DNA from: Janthinobacterium sp. 67 | GTDB lineage: Bacteria; Pseudomonadota; Gammaproteobacteria; Burkholderiales; Burkholderiaceae_D | Reading direction: 5' to 3' | DNA length: 64,000 bases | Assembly: GCF_002797895.1 (NCBI RefSeq) | Contig: NZ_PGES01000001.1 | Span: 4,278,001-4,342,000 of the forward strand | Shown: positions 38,064-47,546 of the stretch, piece by piece | Layout: each line of letters starts with the position of its first letter | How positions within the stretch are numbered: position 1 is the first letter of the stretch | Made by a program: the position numbers and the translations under genes | The notes under the pieces: model-generated | The model's database searches: none | What the model was told of the DNA's origin: nothing | What the model saw: only the letters and a program-made list of their open reading frames with translations

Positions 38064-38819
38064 TTAAGAGCGGTTCACGGGAGTGACCGGATTGACAGAG
38101 TGTATATCGATTCTGTCTCCAGCCAAACGAATTTGCGCGGGTCCGCGCGCCATTTCTGCGGGGAAACCATCCTCGAACGTGCGGTACACGCCGGCGATCG
38201 AGACCAGTTCCGGTTCCATGGCCAGCGCGAAGATGCGCGCCTGGGGATTGCCCGAGGCGCCGGCCAGCGCGCGGCCGTACAGCGAGGAATACACGTGGAT
38301 GCTGCCATCGGCGATGATTTCGGCGCCATTGTTGACGACAGCGGTAATGATCAGGTCGCAGCCGCGCGCGTAAATGCGCTGGCCGGCCCGCACGGGCGTG
38401 TCGATCACCATCACCTGGGCGTCGGCGCCGGCCTGGGCCGCCGCCGTGGGCGTATCCTTGGGGCCATCCTTGGGCGGCGCATCGTCGCGCGTCTTGCCGC
38501 TGTCGAGGCTCAAGCCCTGGGCCAGGATGGCGTCATGCATGTCGGCCGGCGCATTGCGCACGGCCACGGCATTCAAACGGTATTTTTTCAGCAGGGCGAC
38601 CAAAGCGGCCCAGTCGATGGGCACGCTGCCGGGCGGCAAGGCTGCCACGTCCAGCACGGCCAGGTCGTCCTCGAAAAAGTCGGCCACGCCTCCCGTCATG
38701 TCGCGCAAGGCGGCATCGAGGGCCTGCGTATCGGCGCTATGCATGATGGCGGAGACAGCAACGACGGTGGAAATCTTGATTTCGATAGGCTTCTGCGACG
38801 GGCTTTTGGACATAAACAT
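38064..38819 (-). CDS. minC: Septum site-determining protein MinC
   Basis: A 251-residue FtsZ inhibitor. The N-terminal domain (about 10-110) contains FFEDDLAVLDVAALPPGSVPIDWAAL. A variable, Ala/Asp-rich linker (about 125-150) leads to the C-terminal beta-helix (VMVIDTPVRAGQRIYARGCDLIITAVVNNGAEIIADGSIHVYSSLYGRALAG) that binds MinD. The ATG at 38819 or at 38813 may be used. First gene of minCDE. Confidence 0.94.
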   Translation of the reverse strand: MFMSKSPSQKPIEIKISTVVAVSAIMHSADTQALDAALRDMTGGVADFFEDDLAVLDVAALPPGSVPIDWAALVALLKKYRLNAVAVRNAPADMHDAILAQGLSLDSGKTRDDAPPKDGPKDTPTAAAQAGADAQVMVIDTPVRAGQRIYARGCDLIITAVVNNGAEIIADGSIHVYSSLYGRALAGASGNPQARIFALAMEPELVSIAGVYRTFEDGFPAEMARGPAQIRLAGDRIDIHSVNPVTPVNRS

Positions 38820-39193
38820 TTATCAAAGTGAAACTGCGGCAGGCCAGATGTTCCGTACGGCAACAATGGGAGCAGTAAATTTCTTGCATTCTACTGCAAA
38901 AAAATCGGCGTCAGGGGCCTGGCGCATGCTATTCCGCAGGGCAACACCTACTTCATGTCAAAAAAAACGGGCGGCGCCCCGAACGCAGCCGAGAATGCGC
39001 CCTGACGGCGCTGTTCCAGGATCAAGCGGCGCGCATCTGCTGCGCCGTCTCCGCCCTAAAGTACTTGTGATAACATTAATAATGGAACAAATGCAGCTTA
39101 TCTGGTGGGTGGAAGTCCTCGCAAGAAATCATCGCCTGAAATGGAGGGTTTGCCTTCCGCAGGCACAACAATAAAAATGCATGGCTTTGCAAG
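38820..39193. other. Gene-free region between minC and the AT-rich orphan
   Basis: About 370 bases without a supportable gene. It must hold the minC promoter on its left side. Base composition falls from GC-rich to AT-rich after about 39060, marking the left edge of the AT-rich block that includes the next gene. I see no repeat or terminator. Confidence 0.5.
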
Positions 39194-39580
39194 ATGAAAA
39201 AGAATATTTTCGGGTTCTTATTTGTTTTAGTTTTAATGACTCTACTTTTATTCGAAGAGAAATATAGAGCGCCATCGACGAAAAATTTATATCTTTCGCT
39301 CAAAATACAGGGAACGTCACTGCAAAAATATATTGTTGACTGTGGAAGCGCAAGTGGTGGGGTGATTGCGGAGACGTGCCTGCTAAGTGAAGAACCAGAT
39401 GTCGGAGAAATCGACGAGGCGTTAAAAAATACCCAATGGACGGATTTTTCGGATAACCGGGATGCCCTGTCTTCTTACCGGGGATGGTGCAAGGAGCATG
39501 CCCGAATATATATCGGCCAAGGAAAAAAAGGCTGGCAAATCACATACTTATTTGACATGGCTTTTCAATGTCCTGGCTGA
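39194..39580 (+). CDS. AT-rich orphan gene, membrane-anchored protein of unknown function
   Basis: A 128-residue ORF. The N-terminus MKKNIFGFLFVLVLMTLLLF is a signal anchor or signal peptide, and the rest (three Cys: VDCGS, AETCLL and RGWCKE, plus a terminal FQCPG) would lie in the periplasm, possibly with disulfides. The ribosome binding site is weak. Codon use favours A/T in third positions, sharply unlike every neighbour, which suggests recent transfer or a degenerating remnant. I do not recognise the family. Confidence 0.6.
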   Translation: MKKNIFGFLFVLVLMTLLLFEEKYRAPSTKNLYLSLKIQGTSLQKYIVDCGSASGGVIAETCLLSEEPDVGEIDEALKNTQWTDFSDNRDALSSYRGWCKEHARIYIGQGKKGWQITYLFDMAFQCPG

Positions 39581-39695
39581 GGCCGGTATAAGAACAGTCT
39601 TTTCATGTGAGAAAGCGGGAATGGCGGCAGCACCGCAGTCGCCTCCGCTTCCCCATGGCGCTATGGGCGCAGCAGACAGGACGGTAGTGTTGCGC

Positions 39696-42017
39696 TTATC
39701 CGGCACGCATCTGCCGCGCCGCCGCGACCATATTCTTTAACGCCGCTTCCGTTTCCACCCAGCCCCGCGTCTTGAGGCCGCAGTCGGGGTTGACCCATAA
39801 ATGGGCCGGCGGAATCACGGCGCTGGCTTTTTGCAGCAATGTCACCATGTCGACGGTCGAGGGGATGCGCGGCGAGTGGATGTCGTACACGCCGGGGCCG
39901 ATTTCGTTCGGATACCGGAACTGCCCAAAGCCCGTCAGCAACTCCATGCCGGAGCGGCTCGTCTCTATCGTGATGACGTCCGCGTCCATGGCGGCGATCT
40001 GCGGCAGGATGTCGTTGAACTCCGCATAACACATGTGCGTATGGATCTGCGTCGCGTCATGGACCACGGACGCGGCGATGCGGAAGGCGCGCGTGGCCCA
40101 GTCCAGGTAAGTATTCCATTGGCCGCGGCGCAGCGGCAAGCCTTCGCGGATGGCCGGCTCGTCGATCTGGATGATGCCGATGCCGGCCGTTTCCAGGTCT
40201 GCCACTTCGTCGCGGATGGCCAGGGCCAGCTGCAGTGTCGTTGTGGCGCGCGGCTGGTCGTCGCGCACGAACGACCATTGCAAGATGGTCACCGGCCCCG
40301 TCAGCATACCCTTCATCGGTTTGTTCGTCAGGCTTTGCGCATGGACCGTCCATTTGACGGTCATGGCGGCCGGGCGTTGCACGTCGCCGTAGATGATGGG
40401 CGGCTTGACGCAGCGCGAGCCGTACGATTGCACCCAGCCGTGGCGCGTGAAGATAAAACCGTCGAGCTGTTCTCCGAAGTATTCGACCATGTCGTTGCGT
40501 TCCGCTTCGCCATGGACGAGCACGTCCAGGCCCAGCGCTTCCTGGCGGCGCACGGCGTGGGCGATTTCGGCGCGCATCTGCCGTTCGTAGTCGGCGATGG
40601 CCAGTTCGCCCCGTTTATGGCTGGCGCGCGCGGCGCGGATGGCCGTCGTCTGCGGGAAGGAGCCGATGGTCGTCGTGGGGAAATCGGGCAGCTGGAAACG
40701 CGCGCGCTGCACGGCCTGGCGCAGCGGGAAGCTGGAATCGCGGCGGTCCACGGTGGGCGTCAGCGCCTGCAGGCGCTGCGCCACTTGCGGCCGGTGCACG
40801 CGGGCGCTGGCGCGGCGGCCGGCGATGGCCAGGCGAGACGCGGCCAATGCGGCCAGCGCTGTGTCATCAGGATGGCCTGCCAGCGCGTCCTTGAGCAGCG
40901 CAATTTCCGTCAGTTTTTCCGTGGCAAACGCCAGCCAGGTCCGGATTTCACCGTCGAGTTCCGTTTCCGCTTCCAGGCTGAACGGCACGTGCAGCAGCGA
41001 ACACGACGGCGCCAGCCACAGCTGGCCGTTGCGCTTGGCCGCCAGCGGCTGCAGTACGGCCAGGGCCGCGTCAAGGTCGGTGCGCCAGATATTGCGGCCA
41101 TCGACGATGCCGATCGACAAGGTTTTATGTGCGGGCAACCAGTCCGCCACGCCGGTCAATTCATGCGGCGCGCGGATGCCGTCCACGTGCAGGCCGGCCA
41201 CGGGCAGGCGGCACGTCAGGCTGAGGTTTTCTTCCAGCGGCGAGAAATACGTGGCCAGCAGGATGTTCACGCCTACCTGGTTCAGCTGCCAGTAGGCGCT
41301 CTCGAAAGCGCTGCGCCACGCGCCGGGCAAGTCCAGGCCCAGGATCGGTTCGTCGACCTGCACCCACGTCACGCCTTGCTGCTTGAGGCGGTCGAGCAGG
41401 GCGCCGTACACGGGCAGCAATTGTTCCAGCAGGGCCAGGCGGTCGAAGCCTGGTGTCTTTTCCTTGCCCAGCCAGAGGAAGGTGAGGGGGCCGATCAGGG
41501 CCGCCTTGACCTGGTGGCCCAGCGCCTGCGCCTCGGCCACTTCCGCCAGCAGGCGCTCGCAAGCGAGGGAAAACTGGGTCTGCGGCGACAATTCGGGCAC
41601 CAGATAATGGTAATTGGTGTCAAACCACTTGGTCATTTCCAGCGCGTGCTGACCGGCCTCGTGTTCCGCGTGACCGTGGCAGCAGCCCGCGTGCTCCGCG
41701 TGCGTTTCCTCACCGCGCGCCATCGTGAAATAGCGCGACAGGGGCGATTGCTCCGGCGTGAAGTTGAAACGGGACGGTTCGCAGCCGAGCAGCTGGATAT
41801 GGCTGGCGACCTGGTCATAAAAGGCGAAGTCGCCCACGGTGACGTAGTCGAGTCCGGCATCGCGTTGCAGCGCCCAGTGGCGTGCGCGCAATTGCCGGCC
41901 CGTCGCTTCCAGGGCCGCCTCGGACAGCTCGCCGCGCCAGTGGCTTTCCAGCGCCAATTTCAGTTCGCGCGCGGCGCCGATACGGGGAAAGCCAAGGATG
42001 TGGGTACGAATGGTCAT
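39696..42017 (-). CDS. metE: Cobalamin-independent methionine synthase
   Basis: A 773-residue enzyme that transfers a methyl group from methyltetrahydrofolate-polyglutamate to homocysteine. The N-terminal domain starts [26 protein letters not shown]. The C-terminal catalytic barrel carries zinc-ligand blocks [10 protein letters not shown] (His, Cys) and [10 protein letters not shown] (Cys) with [15 protein letters not shown] between. A His/Cys-rich insert ([15 protein letters not shown]) near residues 105-120 accounts for its extra length over E. coli MetE (753). Divergent from metR. Confidence 0.96.
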   Translation of the reverse strand: MTIRTHILGFPRIGAARELKLALESHWRGELSEAALEATGRQLRARHWALQRDAGLDYVTVGDFAFYDQVASHIQLLGCEPSRFNFTPEQSPLSRYFTMARGEETHAEHAGCCHGHAEHEAGQHALEMTKWFDTNYHYLVPELSPQTQFSLACERLLAEVAEAQALGHQVKAALIGPLTFLWLGKEKTPGFDRLALLEQLLPVYGALLDRLKQQGVTWVQVDEPILGLDLPGAWRSAFESAYWQLNQVGVNILLATYFSPLEENLSLTCRLPVAGLHVDGIRAPHELTGVADWLPAHKTLSIGIVDGRNIWRTDLDAALAVLQPLAAKRNGQLWLAPSCSLLHVPFSLEAETELDGEIRTWLAFATEKLTEIALLKDALAGHPDDTALAALAASRLAIAGRRASARVHRPQVAQRLQALTPTVDRRDSSFPLRQAVQRARFQLPDFPTTTIGSFPQTTAIRAARASHKRGELAIADYERQMRAEIAHAVRRQEALGLDVLVHGEAERNDMVEYFGEQLDGFIFTRHGWVQSYGSRCVKPPIIYGDVQRPAAMTVKWTVHAQSLTNKPMKGMLTGPVTILQWSFVRDDQPRATTTLQLALAIRDEVADLETAGIGIIQIDEPAIREGLPLRRGQWNTYLDWATRAFRIAASVVHDATQIHTHMCYAEFNDILPQIAAMDADVITIETSRSGMELLTGFGQFRYPNEIGPGVYDIHSPRIPSTVDMVTLLQKASAVIPPAHLWVNPDCGLKTRGWVETEAALKNMVAAARQMRAG

Positions 42018-42066
42018 GATGTCATCGAGATTTAATGTGAATGCGCTAGAGTGTGCGGCAACTTGG

Positions 42067-42114
42067 TCTATAATCAAAACGAAACATTTTGACGAATAAC
42101 ATGAAAATAATTCA
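42067..42114 (-). promoter_or_regulatory. metE promoter region with MetR box
   Basis: TGAAAATAATTCA at 42102-42114 matches the MetR consensus TGAA-N5-TTCA exactly. On the minus strand a TATAGA -10 candidate at 42072-42067 puts the box centre near -48 for metE, suited to activation. The box is only about 22 bases from the metR start, suited to autorepression. Confidence 0.75.
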
Positions 42115-42135
42115 CGTACATCATTCCCTTTCCCG

Positions 42136-43044
42136 ATGCTAGAAATTCGCCACCTGCGCACCTTGAGTGCCCTGCGTTCGTCCGGCAGCCTGGTGCGCGC
42201 CGCGCAGCTGCTCAACCTGACCCAGTCGGCCCTGTCGCACCAGATCCGTTTGCTCGAAGAGCGCTACAAGGCGCCCCTGTTCGAGCGCAAGTCGATGCCG
42301 ATCGCGTTTACGGCCACGGGCAGCCGGCTGCTGGAGCTGGCCGACAAGCTGTTGCCCGAGATCGAACTGGCCGAGCGCGACGTGGCGCGCCTGTCGCAGG
42401 GCGACCAAGGGCAGTTGCGCGTGGCGCTCGAATGTCATACCTGTTTCGACTGGCTCATGCCCGTGATGGATGCGTTCCGCCAGCGCTGGCCGGAAGTGGA
42501 GATCGATCTTGTCTCCGGCTTTCATAGCGAACCGGCGGACTTGCTGCGTTCGGGCGAGGCGGATCTCGTGATCGGCTCGCCGTATGGCCCCGATTTCACC
42601 GTATTCTCCCTGTTCCGCTTTGAAATGCTGGTGGTGATGGCGCAGAAACACCGTCTGCAGGCGCAGCGCCGGCTCATGGCGGCCGACTTTGCGGGCGAGA
42701 CCCTGATCACTTATCCCGTGCCGGAAGAGCGCATCGACCTGATCCGCGAAGTGCTCAAGCCCGCCGGCATCCAGTTTGAGCGCCGCACGGCCGAATTGAC
42801 GGTGGCCGTGCTGCAGCTGGTGGCGAGCCGGCGCGGCATCGCCGCTTTGCCGAACTGGGCCATCAAGAATTACGTCGATTACGATTATGTGGTGGCGCGC
42901 CCGGTGGGCGAGCACGGCCTGTGGAGCGATTTGTACGTGTCCGTGCCCGAGCATCTGCAGGACAAGGCGTACGTGCGCGATTTCGTCAGCGTGATACGCG
43001 AGCAGTGCGCGGCCTCGCTCGACGGTATCAAGTTGTTGTCCTGA
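42136..43044 (+). CDS. metR: LysR-family methionine regulator MetR
   Basis: A 302-residue LysR regulator: HTH at about 1-60 ([56 protein letters not shown]), then an effector domain that binds homocysteine in known MetR. The segment [20 protein letters not shown] is a MetR hallmark. It is divergent from metE with a consensus MetR box in between. It ends 35 bases before an FNR-type box that serves the next gene. Confidence 0.94.
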   Translation: MLEIRHLRTLSALRSSGSLVRAAQLLNLTQSALSHQIRLLEERYKAPLFERKSMPIAFTATGSRLLELADKLLPEIELAERDVARLSQGDQGQLRVALECHTCFDWLMPVMDAFRQRWPEVEIDLVSGFHSEPADLLRSGEADLVIGSPYGPDFTVFSLFRFEMLVVMAQKHRLQAQRRLMAADFAGETLITYPVPEERIDLIREVLKPAGIQFERRTAELTVAVLQLVASRRGIAALPNWAIKNYVDYDYVVARPVGEHGLWSDLYVSVPEHLQDKAYVRDFVSVIREQCAASLDGIKLLS

Positions 43045-43079
43045 TCAACGTTGAGTTGGAAACAAACCAACAGGAAAGC

Positions 43080-43121
43080 TTGATAAATATCAAGGTTCAG
43101 CAATGAACCACCGCTTACAGT
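43080..43121 (+). promoter_or_regulatory. FNR/Anr-type box and predicted phasin promoter
   Basis: TTGATAAATATCAA at 43080-43093 is a perfect TTGAT-N4-ATCAA site. A TACAGT -10 candidate at 43116-43121 places transcription start near 43128, which centres the box at about -41.5, the class II activation position. The phasin ATG is at 43174. Confidence 0.65.
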
Positions 43122-43173
43122 TGAGTACTGTGCGGCGCAACATGGCGCTGCCTACTCTTTGGGGAGGAACGAC

Positions 43174-43659
43174 ATGTTTTCATTTTCCGAACAATGGGCA
43201 CTGGCCGGCAAGGCCGTGATGGAAGCGCAATTGATCAGCGCACAAGCGTATGCTCAGGCCGCCGTCGACAGCGGCGCCAGCGTGCTGGACTTGCAACTCG
43301 ACGCGGCCCGCACGGCGCTGGCCGCCGCTACGGTGGCGGGCAATCAGCTGCTGTCCGTGAAGGACCCGCAAGCGCTGCTGCAACTGTCGCGCACGCAGTC
43401 GCAACTGGCCATCGAACGCATCGGTGCATATGGCCGCCAGGCAAAGGATGTTGCTCAAGAAACCCAGGAGAAATTCGACACTGTGACAAAGGGTGAGTTT
43501 GCTGCATCGCGTCAAAAATTTGGCGAGCTGTTGCAAGTGGTAAAGCAAACCCCCGTGCCCCTGATTATTCCCTTCAATAATTTTCTAAAAACCACTTTCG
43601 GCGGCGCCGATGAAGGGTATGATAAAAATAAAAACACGCGCCCTGCTCGCCAGGCGTAA
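43174..43659 (+). CDS. phaP: Phasin family protein (PHB granule-associated)
   Basis: A 161-residue helical, amphipathic protein matching the PHB phasin pattern: [89 protein letters not shown]. Phasins coat polyhydroxybutyrate granules. The 4 bases in GGGGAGGAAC give a strong ribosome binding site ahead of the ATG at 43174. It precedes phaA and phaB and follows a perfect FNR-type box. Confidence 0.9.
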   Translation: MFSFSEQWALAGKAVMEAQLISAQAYAQAAVDSGASVLDLQLDAARTALAAATVAGNQLLSVKDPQALLQLSRTQSQLAIERIGAYGRQAKDVAQETQEKFDTVTKGEFAASRQKFGELLQVVKQTPVPLIIPFNNFLKTTFGGADEGYDKNKNTRPARQA

Positions 43660-43872
43660 GCGTGTTGCGGCCCGGCAGCGGCTATCCGCCGCGCCAGGCT
43701 GCCCGCCAGTACCGCAAGCAGGCTGTCATCGCCGCCGCCTGCGGTGCGGCGCTGGAACTGCGGCGCATGCCGCGCTAGAATGAAACGCAGCTTGCTGTGT
43801 CTTCCCGGATTCTCATTGGATTCTATTAACACCTTGACCTTGGCCCTCGTGGCCTGCATATCGGAGAAATAA

Positions 43873-45051
43873 ATGGATGATGTCGTAATCGTGGCCGCTG
43901 GCCGTACCGCAGTCGGCAAATTCGGTGGCAGCCTGGCCAAGATTCCTGCGTCCGAACTGGGTGCGCATGTAATCAAGGGCTTGCTGGCACAAACCGGCAT
44001 CGACCCGAACCTGATCGGCGAAGCGATCCTGGGCCAGGTGCTGACGGCCGCCGTCGGCCAGAACGCCGCGCGCCAGGCCGTCATCAAGGCTGGCCTGCCG
44101 AGCAGCATTCCCGCTTTCACCATCAATAAAGTCTGCGGCAGCGGCCTGAAGGCCACGCACCTGGCGGCGCAAGCGATCAAGTGCGGCGACGCCAACATCA
44201 TCATCGCCGGCGGCCAGGAAAACATGAGCGCTTCGCCGCACGCGATGAACGGCTCGCGCGACGGTTTCCGCATGGGCGACTTCAAGATGATCGATACCAT
44301 GATCGTCGACGGCCTGTGGGACGTGTACAACCAGTACCACATGGGCATCACGGCGGAAAACGTCGCCAAGAAATACGAAGTGACGCGCGCCGAGCAGGAT
44401 GAATTCGCGCTGCAGTCGCAACTGAAGGCCGAAGCGGCGCAAAAAGCGGGCAAGTTCAAGGATGAAATCCTGCCGCTGGAAATCGCCAACAAAAAAGGCA
44501 CCGTCGTCTTCGACAGCGACGAATACATCAAGCCCGGTTCGACCCTGGAATCGCTGTCCGGCCTGCGCCCCGCGTTCGCCAAGGACGGTACTGTTACCGC
44601 CGGCAATGCATCGGGCCTGAACGACGGCGCCGCCGCCGTCATCATGATGTCCGCTTCGCAAGCGAAAGAACTGGGCTTGAAGCCGCTGGCACGCATCAAG
44701 GCCTACGCTTCGTCGGGCCTGGACCCGGCCGTCATGGGCATGGGCCCCGTCTCCGCATCGCGTCTGTGCTTGAAAAAAGCCGGCTGGACGCATGAAGAGC
44801 TGGACCTGATGGAAATTAACGAAGCGTTTGCCGCGCAAGCGATTGCCGTCAACAAGGAAATGGGCTGGGATACCAGCAAGATCAACGTGAACGGCGGCGC
44901 GATCGCCATCGGCCACCCGATCGGCGCGTCCGGCGCGCGCATCCTGGTCACCCTGATCCACGAAATGATACGCCGCGACGCCAAGAAAGGTTTGGCAGCA
45001 CTGTGCATCGGCGGCGGCATGGGTGTAGCTCTCGCAATCGAGCGCGATTAA
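43873..45051 (+). CDS. phaA: Acetyl-CoA acetyltransferase (beta-ketothiolase)
   Basis: A 392-residue thiolase that condenses two acetyl-CoA to acetoacetyl-CoA, the first step of PHB synthesis. The acylation cysteine is Cys88 in KVCGSGLKA; the C-terminal [12 protein letters not shown] (His) and ALCIGGGMG (second Cys) complete the active site. Length matches PhaA. GGAGAAATAA precedes the ATG. It is 213 bases after the phasin gene and 211 bases before phaB. Confidence 0.95.
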   Translation: MDDVVIVAAGRTAVGKFGGSLAKIPASELGAHVIKGLLAQTGIDPNLIGEAILGQVLTAAVGQNAARQAVIKAGLPSSIPAFTINKVCGSGLKATHLAAQAIKCGDANIIIAGGQENMSASPHAMNGSRDGFRMGDFKMIDTMIVDGLWDVYNQYHMGITAENVAKKYEVTRAEQDEFALQSQLKAEAAQKAGKFKDEILPLEIANKKGTVVFDSDEYIKPGSTLESLSGLRPAFAKDGTVTAGNASGLNDGAAAVIMMSASQAKELGLKPLARIKAYASSGLDPAVMGMGPVSASRLCLKKAGWTHEELDLMEINEAFAAQAIAVNKEMGWDTSKINVNGGAIAIGHPIGASGARILVTLIHEMIRRDAKKGLAALCIGGGMGVALAIERD

Positions 45052-45107
45052 GTAGCTGGCACCGCACCCAAGCTACTGCGCGGCGCGCTTTGCGGCCTGC
45101 GATGCTC

Positions 45108-45125
45108 ACCGTGCTAGAGCACGGT
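45108..45125. other. Perfect hairpin in the phaA-phaB gap
   Basis: ACCGTGCT (45108-45115), loop AG, AGCACGGT (45118-45125), without a T tract. It lies 57 bases past the phaA stop in an otherwise gene-free 211-base gap and may attenuate or protect the phaA message. Confidence 0.45.
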
Positions 45126-45262
45126 TGCGCTTCTTAGCCACAAATCATCGCCGCTCGCTACGCTTGGCTGCGATGCGGTACGCCGCCGTCATGTAGCGGT
45201 TTTGGACTGCTATAAATAAATAATTAACTTTTTAGCAATAGAACGACACTGAGGGGATGAAA

Positions 45263-46003
45263 ATGGCAAGAGTTGCATTGGTAACTGGTGGCATGGGCGG
45301 TCTGGGCGAAGCGGTGTGTTTCAAGCTGGCGGCCCTCGGCTATCGCGTGGTGACCACATATTCCCCAGGCAATCCGAAGGTCGCTGACTGGCTGGCGACG
45401 ACGAAGGACATGGGTTACGACTTCAAGGCCTATCCTTGCGACGTGGCCGACTACGATTCGGCGGCTGCCTGCGTGGCGGCCGTGGAAAAGGACATCGGTC
45501 CCGTCGACGTGCTGGTGAATAATGCCGGCATCACGCGCGACATGACGTTCAAGAAGATGGACAAGCCGAACTGGGATGCCGTGATGAGCACCAACCTCGA
45601 TTCCGTGTTCAACATGACCAAGCCCGTCTGCGATGGCATGGTGGAACGCGGCTGGGGCCGTATCATCAATATCTCGTCCGTGAACGGCCAGAAGGGCGCT
45701 TTCGGCCAGACCAACTATTCGGCCGCGAAAGCCGGCATGCATGGTTTCACCAAGTCGCTGGCGCTGGAAGTGGCGCGCAAGAACGTCACCGTCAACACCA
45801 TCTCGCCAGGCTACATCGGCACCAAGATGGTCATGGCGATCCCACAGGAAGTGCTCGACAGCAAAATCATCCCGCAAATTCCGATGGCGCGCCTGGGCAA
45901 GCCGGAAGAAGTGGCCGGCCTGGTGGCCTACCTGGCTTCCGACGAAGCGGCGTTCGTCACGGGCGCCAACATCTCCATCAACGGCGGCCAGCACATGTCG
46001 TAA
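45263..46003 (+). CDS. phaB: Acetoacetyl-CoA reductase
   Basis: A 246-residue SDR enzyme, the exact usual length of PhaB, reducing acetoacetyl-CoA to (R)-3-hydroxybutyryl-CoA with NADPH. It has VTGGMGGLGEAV as cofactor loop, NNAGITRDMTF, the Ser-Tyr-Lys set in INISSVNGQKGAFGQTNYSAAKAG, and ends INGGQHMS. GAGGGG directly abuts the ATG at 45257 but sits 6 bases from the ATG at 45263, so I chose the latter. A strong terminator follows. Confidence 0.95.
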   Translation: MARVALVTGGMGGLGEAVCFKLAALGYRVVTTYSPGNPKVADWLATTKDMGYDFKAYPCDVADYDSAAACVAAVEKDIGPVDVLVNNAGITRDMTFKKMDKPNWDAVMSTNLDSVFNMTKPVCDGMVERGWGRIINISSVNGQKGAFGQTNYSAAKAGMHGFTKSLALEVARKNVTVNTISPGYIGTKMVMAIPQEVLDSKIIPQIPMARLGKPEEVAGLVAYLASDEAAFVTGANISINGGQHMS

Positions 46004-46021
46004 TCGTTGTTGAGGTAAAAC

Positions 46022-46050
46022 AAAAAAGACAGCTGCGGCTGTCTTTTTTT
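46022..46050. terminator. Intrinsic terminator after phaB
   Basis: GACAGC (46028-46033), loop TGCG, GCTGTC (46038-46043), then T7; A6 precedes the stem. It ends the pha unit. Confidence 0.9.
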
Positions 46051-46121
46051 ATGCTTGCCAGCAAAACAAGGGGATGGCCGGATTTGCCTTAGAATCAGCA
46101 TTTCTCCACTACATCATCTCC

Positions 46122-47546
46122 ATGATCCTCGTTCCCGCCTTGCGCCGCGCCAGCGTGGCCGCCATCCTTTTCCTGGGCGCCGGCGCGGCCCAGGCCAGCG
46201 TCGCGTTCCACGTCACGGTCACGACCGAGCGCGTCAACCAGCCCGGCGTGAAAACCAGCCTGCCCGCGCACACTACGCAGGAAAGCGATGTCGTGCTGGG
46301 CGAACATTACCTGAGCGTGCGCGATGGCAAGGCCTTGGCCGTGCTGGACTTTGCCACGCGCCGCCGCTACGTGATCGATACGGCGGCGTCCACCTACGAC
46401 ACGTATTCGCTGTTCGACGTGGCGGGTTTTCGCCGCATCGAGATAGAGCACCGTCAGGGTATGGCCGGCGCGCTCAAGGCTGGCGGCTTGCAAGCCCACG
46501 TCACGCCGCCCGTGTATGAAGAGCAAGCGTTGTCCGTGCCGGCGGCAAGGCGGCGCAATGCGCTCGTGCCCCAGATACTCGATGGCGCCGTGCTGTGGTC
46601 GCTCGATGAGCAGCCCCTGCTGCGCCTGGGCATTGCCGGCAGCCCCGTCAGTAACGACGATGCGACGGCGTTTGCCCAGTATTTGCGCTACACCTGGGGC
46701 GGCCATCCGCTGGTGCTGAAGATGCTGGCCGACGGCAAGCGCATTCCCGCCGCATTCACCTTGCACTACGAGGAGGTGGGCGGCAAGGTCGCGCGCCATT
46801 TCCGCATCAGCGCCATGACGGCGGGGGCGCCCGCCACGTATACCCTGGCCGCCTACCGGCCACGCCCGCTGGGGGCCGATGCACCGCCGCTCGAAAGCGT
46901 GCTGGCGCAGGCGGCGTCGCTGCCACCGCCGGGACCGCAGGTGCATCCGGCGCTGCGGGCCGAAGCGGAAAAGCTCTTTGCCGAAGAAAAGCCCTTCGAA
47001 GCTTTCTTGACCATGCTGGAAGACCATTTTTCCACGGGCGCGCTGGTCGAAAAACTCTCGCCGGAGCAACGGCAGGCCATGCAGGAATGCCAGCCCATCC
47101 ATGACTTGACGCGGGGATTGCTGGCCAAGGACAAGGAGGGCATCGCGGCCGCGCTGGCCGGCGTGCAGGAATTGAGGAAGCAAATGGGGGCGGATCAGGC
47201 CGTATTGGCGCTGTTCGAGGGGAATTTGCGCGCCAAGCTGGGGCAATGGCCGCAAGCGACGGCCTTGTATCTGCAAGTGCTGCAGGCAAAGCCGCAGATG
47301 GCGGCCGTATACCAGGATCTGGGCGACGCCTTGTTGGCGCAGTTCGATGCGCCGAACGCCTGGCGCACCTGGGATGCGGGCCGGGCCATGGCGCCGTCGC
47401 TGCGGCAATTTCGCAAGGTCAACGATCGTGAGCGCGGCTTGTTGAACGACTACCCCGCCTTCTTTGCCGACGCTAAAGCAGGTCAGCCCAGCACCAGCCG
47501 CCCGGCCAGCAAGACGAATACGGTGGGCAGCACGAACTTGCCGTAA
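46122..47546 (+). CDS. Exported protein with TPR-like C-terminus, unknown function
   Basis: A 474-residue protein with a signal peptide (MILVPALRRASVAAILFLGA, cleavage after AQA). The N-terminal half is beta-rich (VAFHVTVTTERVNQPGVKTS, VVLGEHYLSVRDGKALAVLDFATRRRYVIDTAASTYDTYSLFD). The C-terminal quarter is helical with TPR-like repeats (LEGNLRAKLGQWPQATALYLQVLQAKPQMAAVYQDLGDALLAQFDAPNAW). I do not recognise the family. Its last 64 bases overlap the end of the opposite-strand lysE-type gene. Confidence 0.72.
   Translation: MILVPALRRASVAAILFLGAGAAQASVAFHVTVTTERVNQPGVKTSLPAHTTQESDVVLGEHYLSVRDGKALAVLDFATRRRYVIDTAASTYDTYSLFDVAGFRRIEIEHRQGMAGALKAGGLQAHVTPPVYEEQALSVPAARRRNALVPQILDGAVLWSLDEQPLLRLGIAGSPVSNDDATAFAQYLRYTWGGHPLVLKMLADGKRIPAAFTLHYEEVGGKVARHFRISAMTAGAPATYTLAAYRPRPLGADAPPLESVLAQAASLPPPGPQVHPALRAEAEKLFAEEKPFEAFLTMLEDHFSTGALVEKLSPEQRQAMQECQPIHDLTRGLLAKDKEGIAAALAGVQELRKQMGADQAVLALFEGNLRAKLGQWPQATALYLQVLQAKPQMAAVYQDLGDALLAQFDAPNAWRTWDAGRAMAPSLRQFRKVNDRERGLLNDYPAFFADAKAGQPSTSRPASKTNTVGSTNLP

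Noticed and set aside
42018..42135. Possible SAM or cobalamin riboswitch ahead of metE
   Set aside because: The leader is under 60 bases from the predicted start site and shows no structured conserved core.
43036..43048. Second FNR-like site TTGTC-N3-ATCAA at the end of metR
   Set aside because: The spacing is 3 rather than 4 and the first half-site deviates; it lies within the metR coding end.
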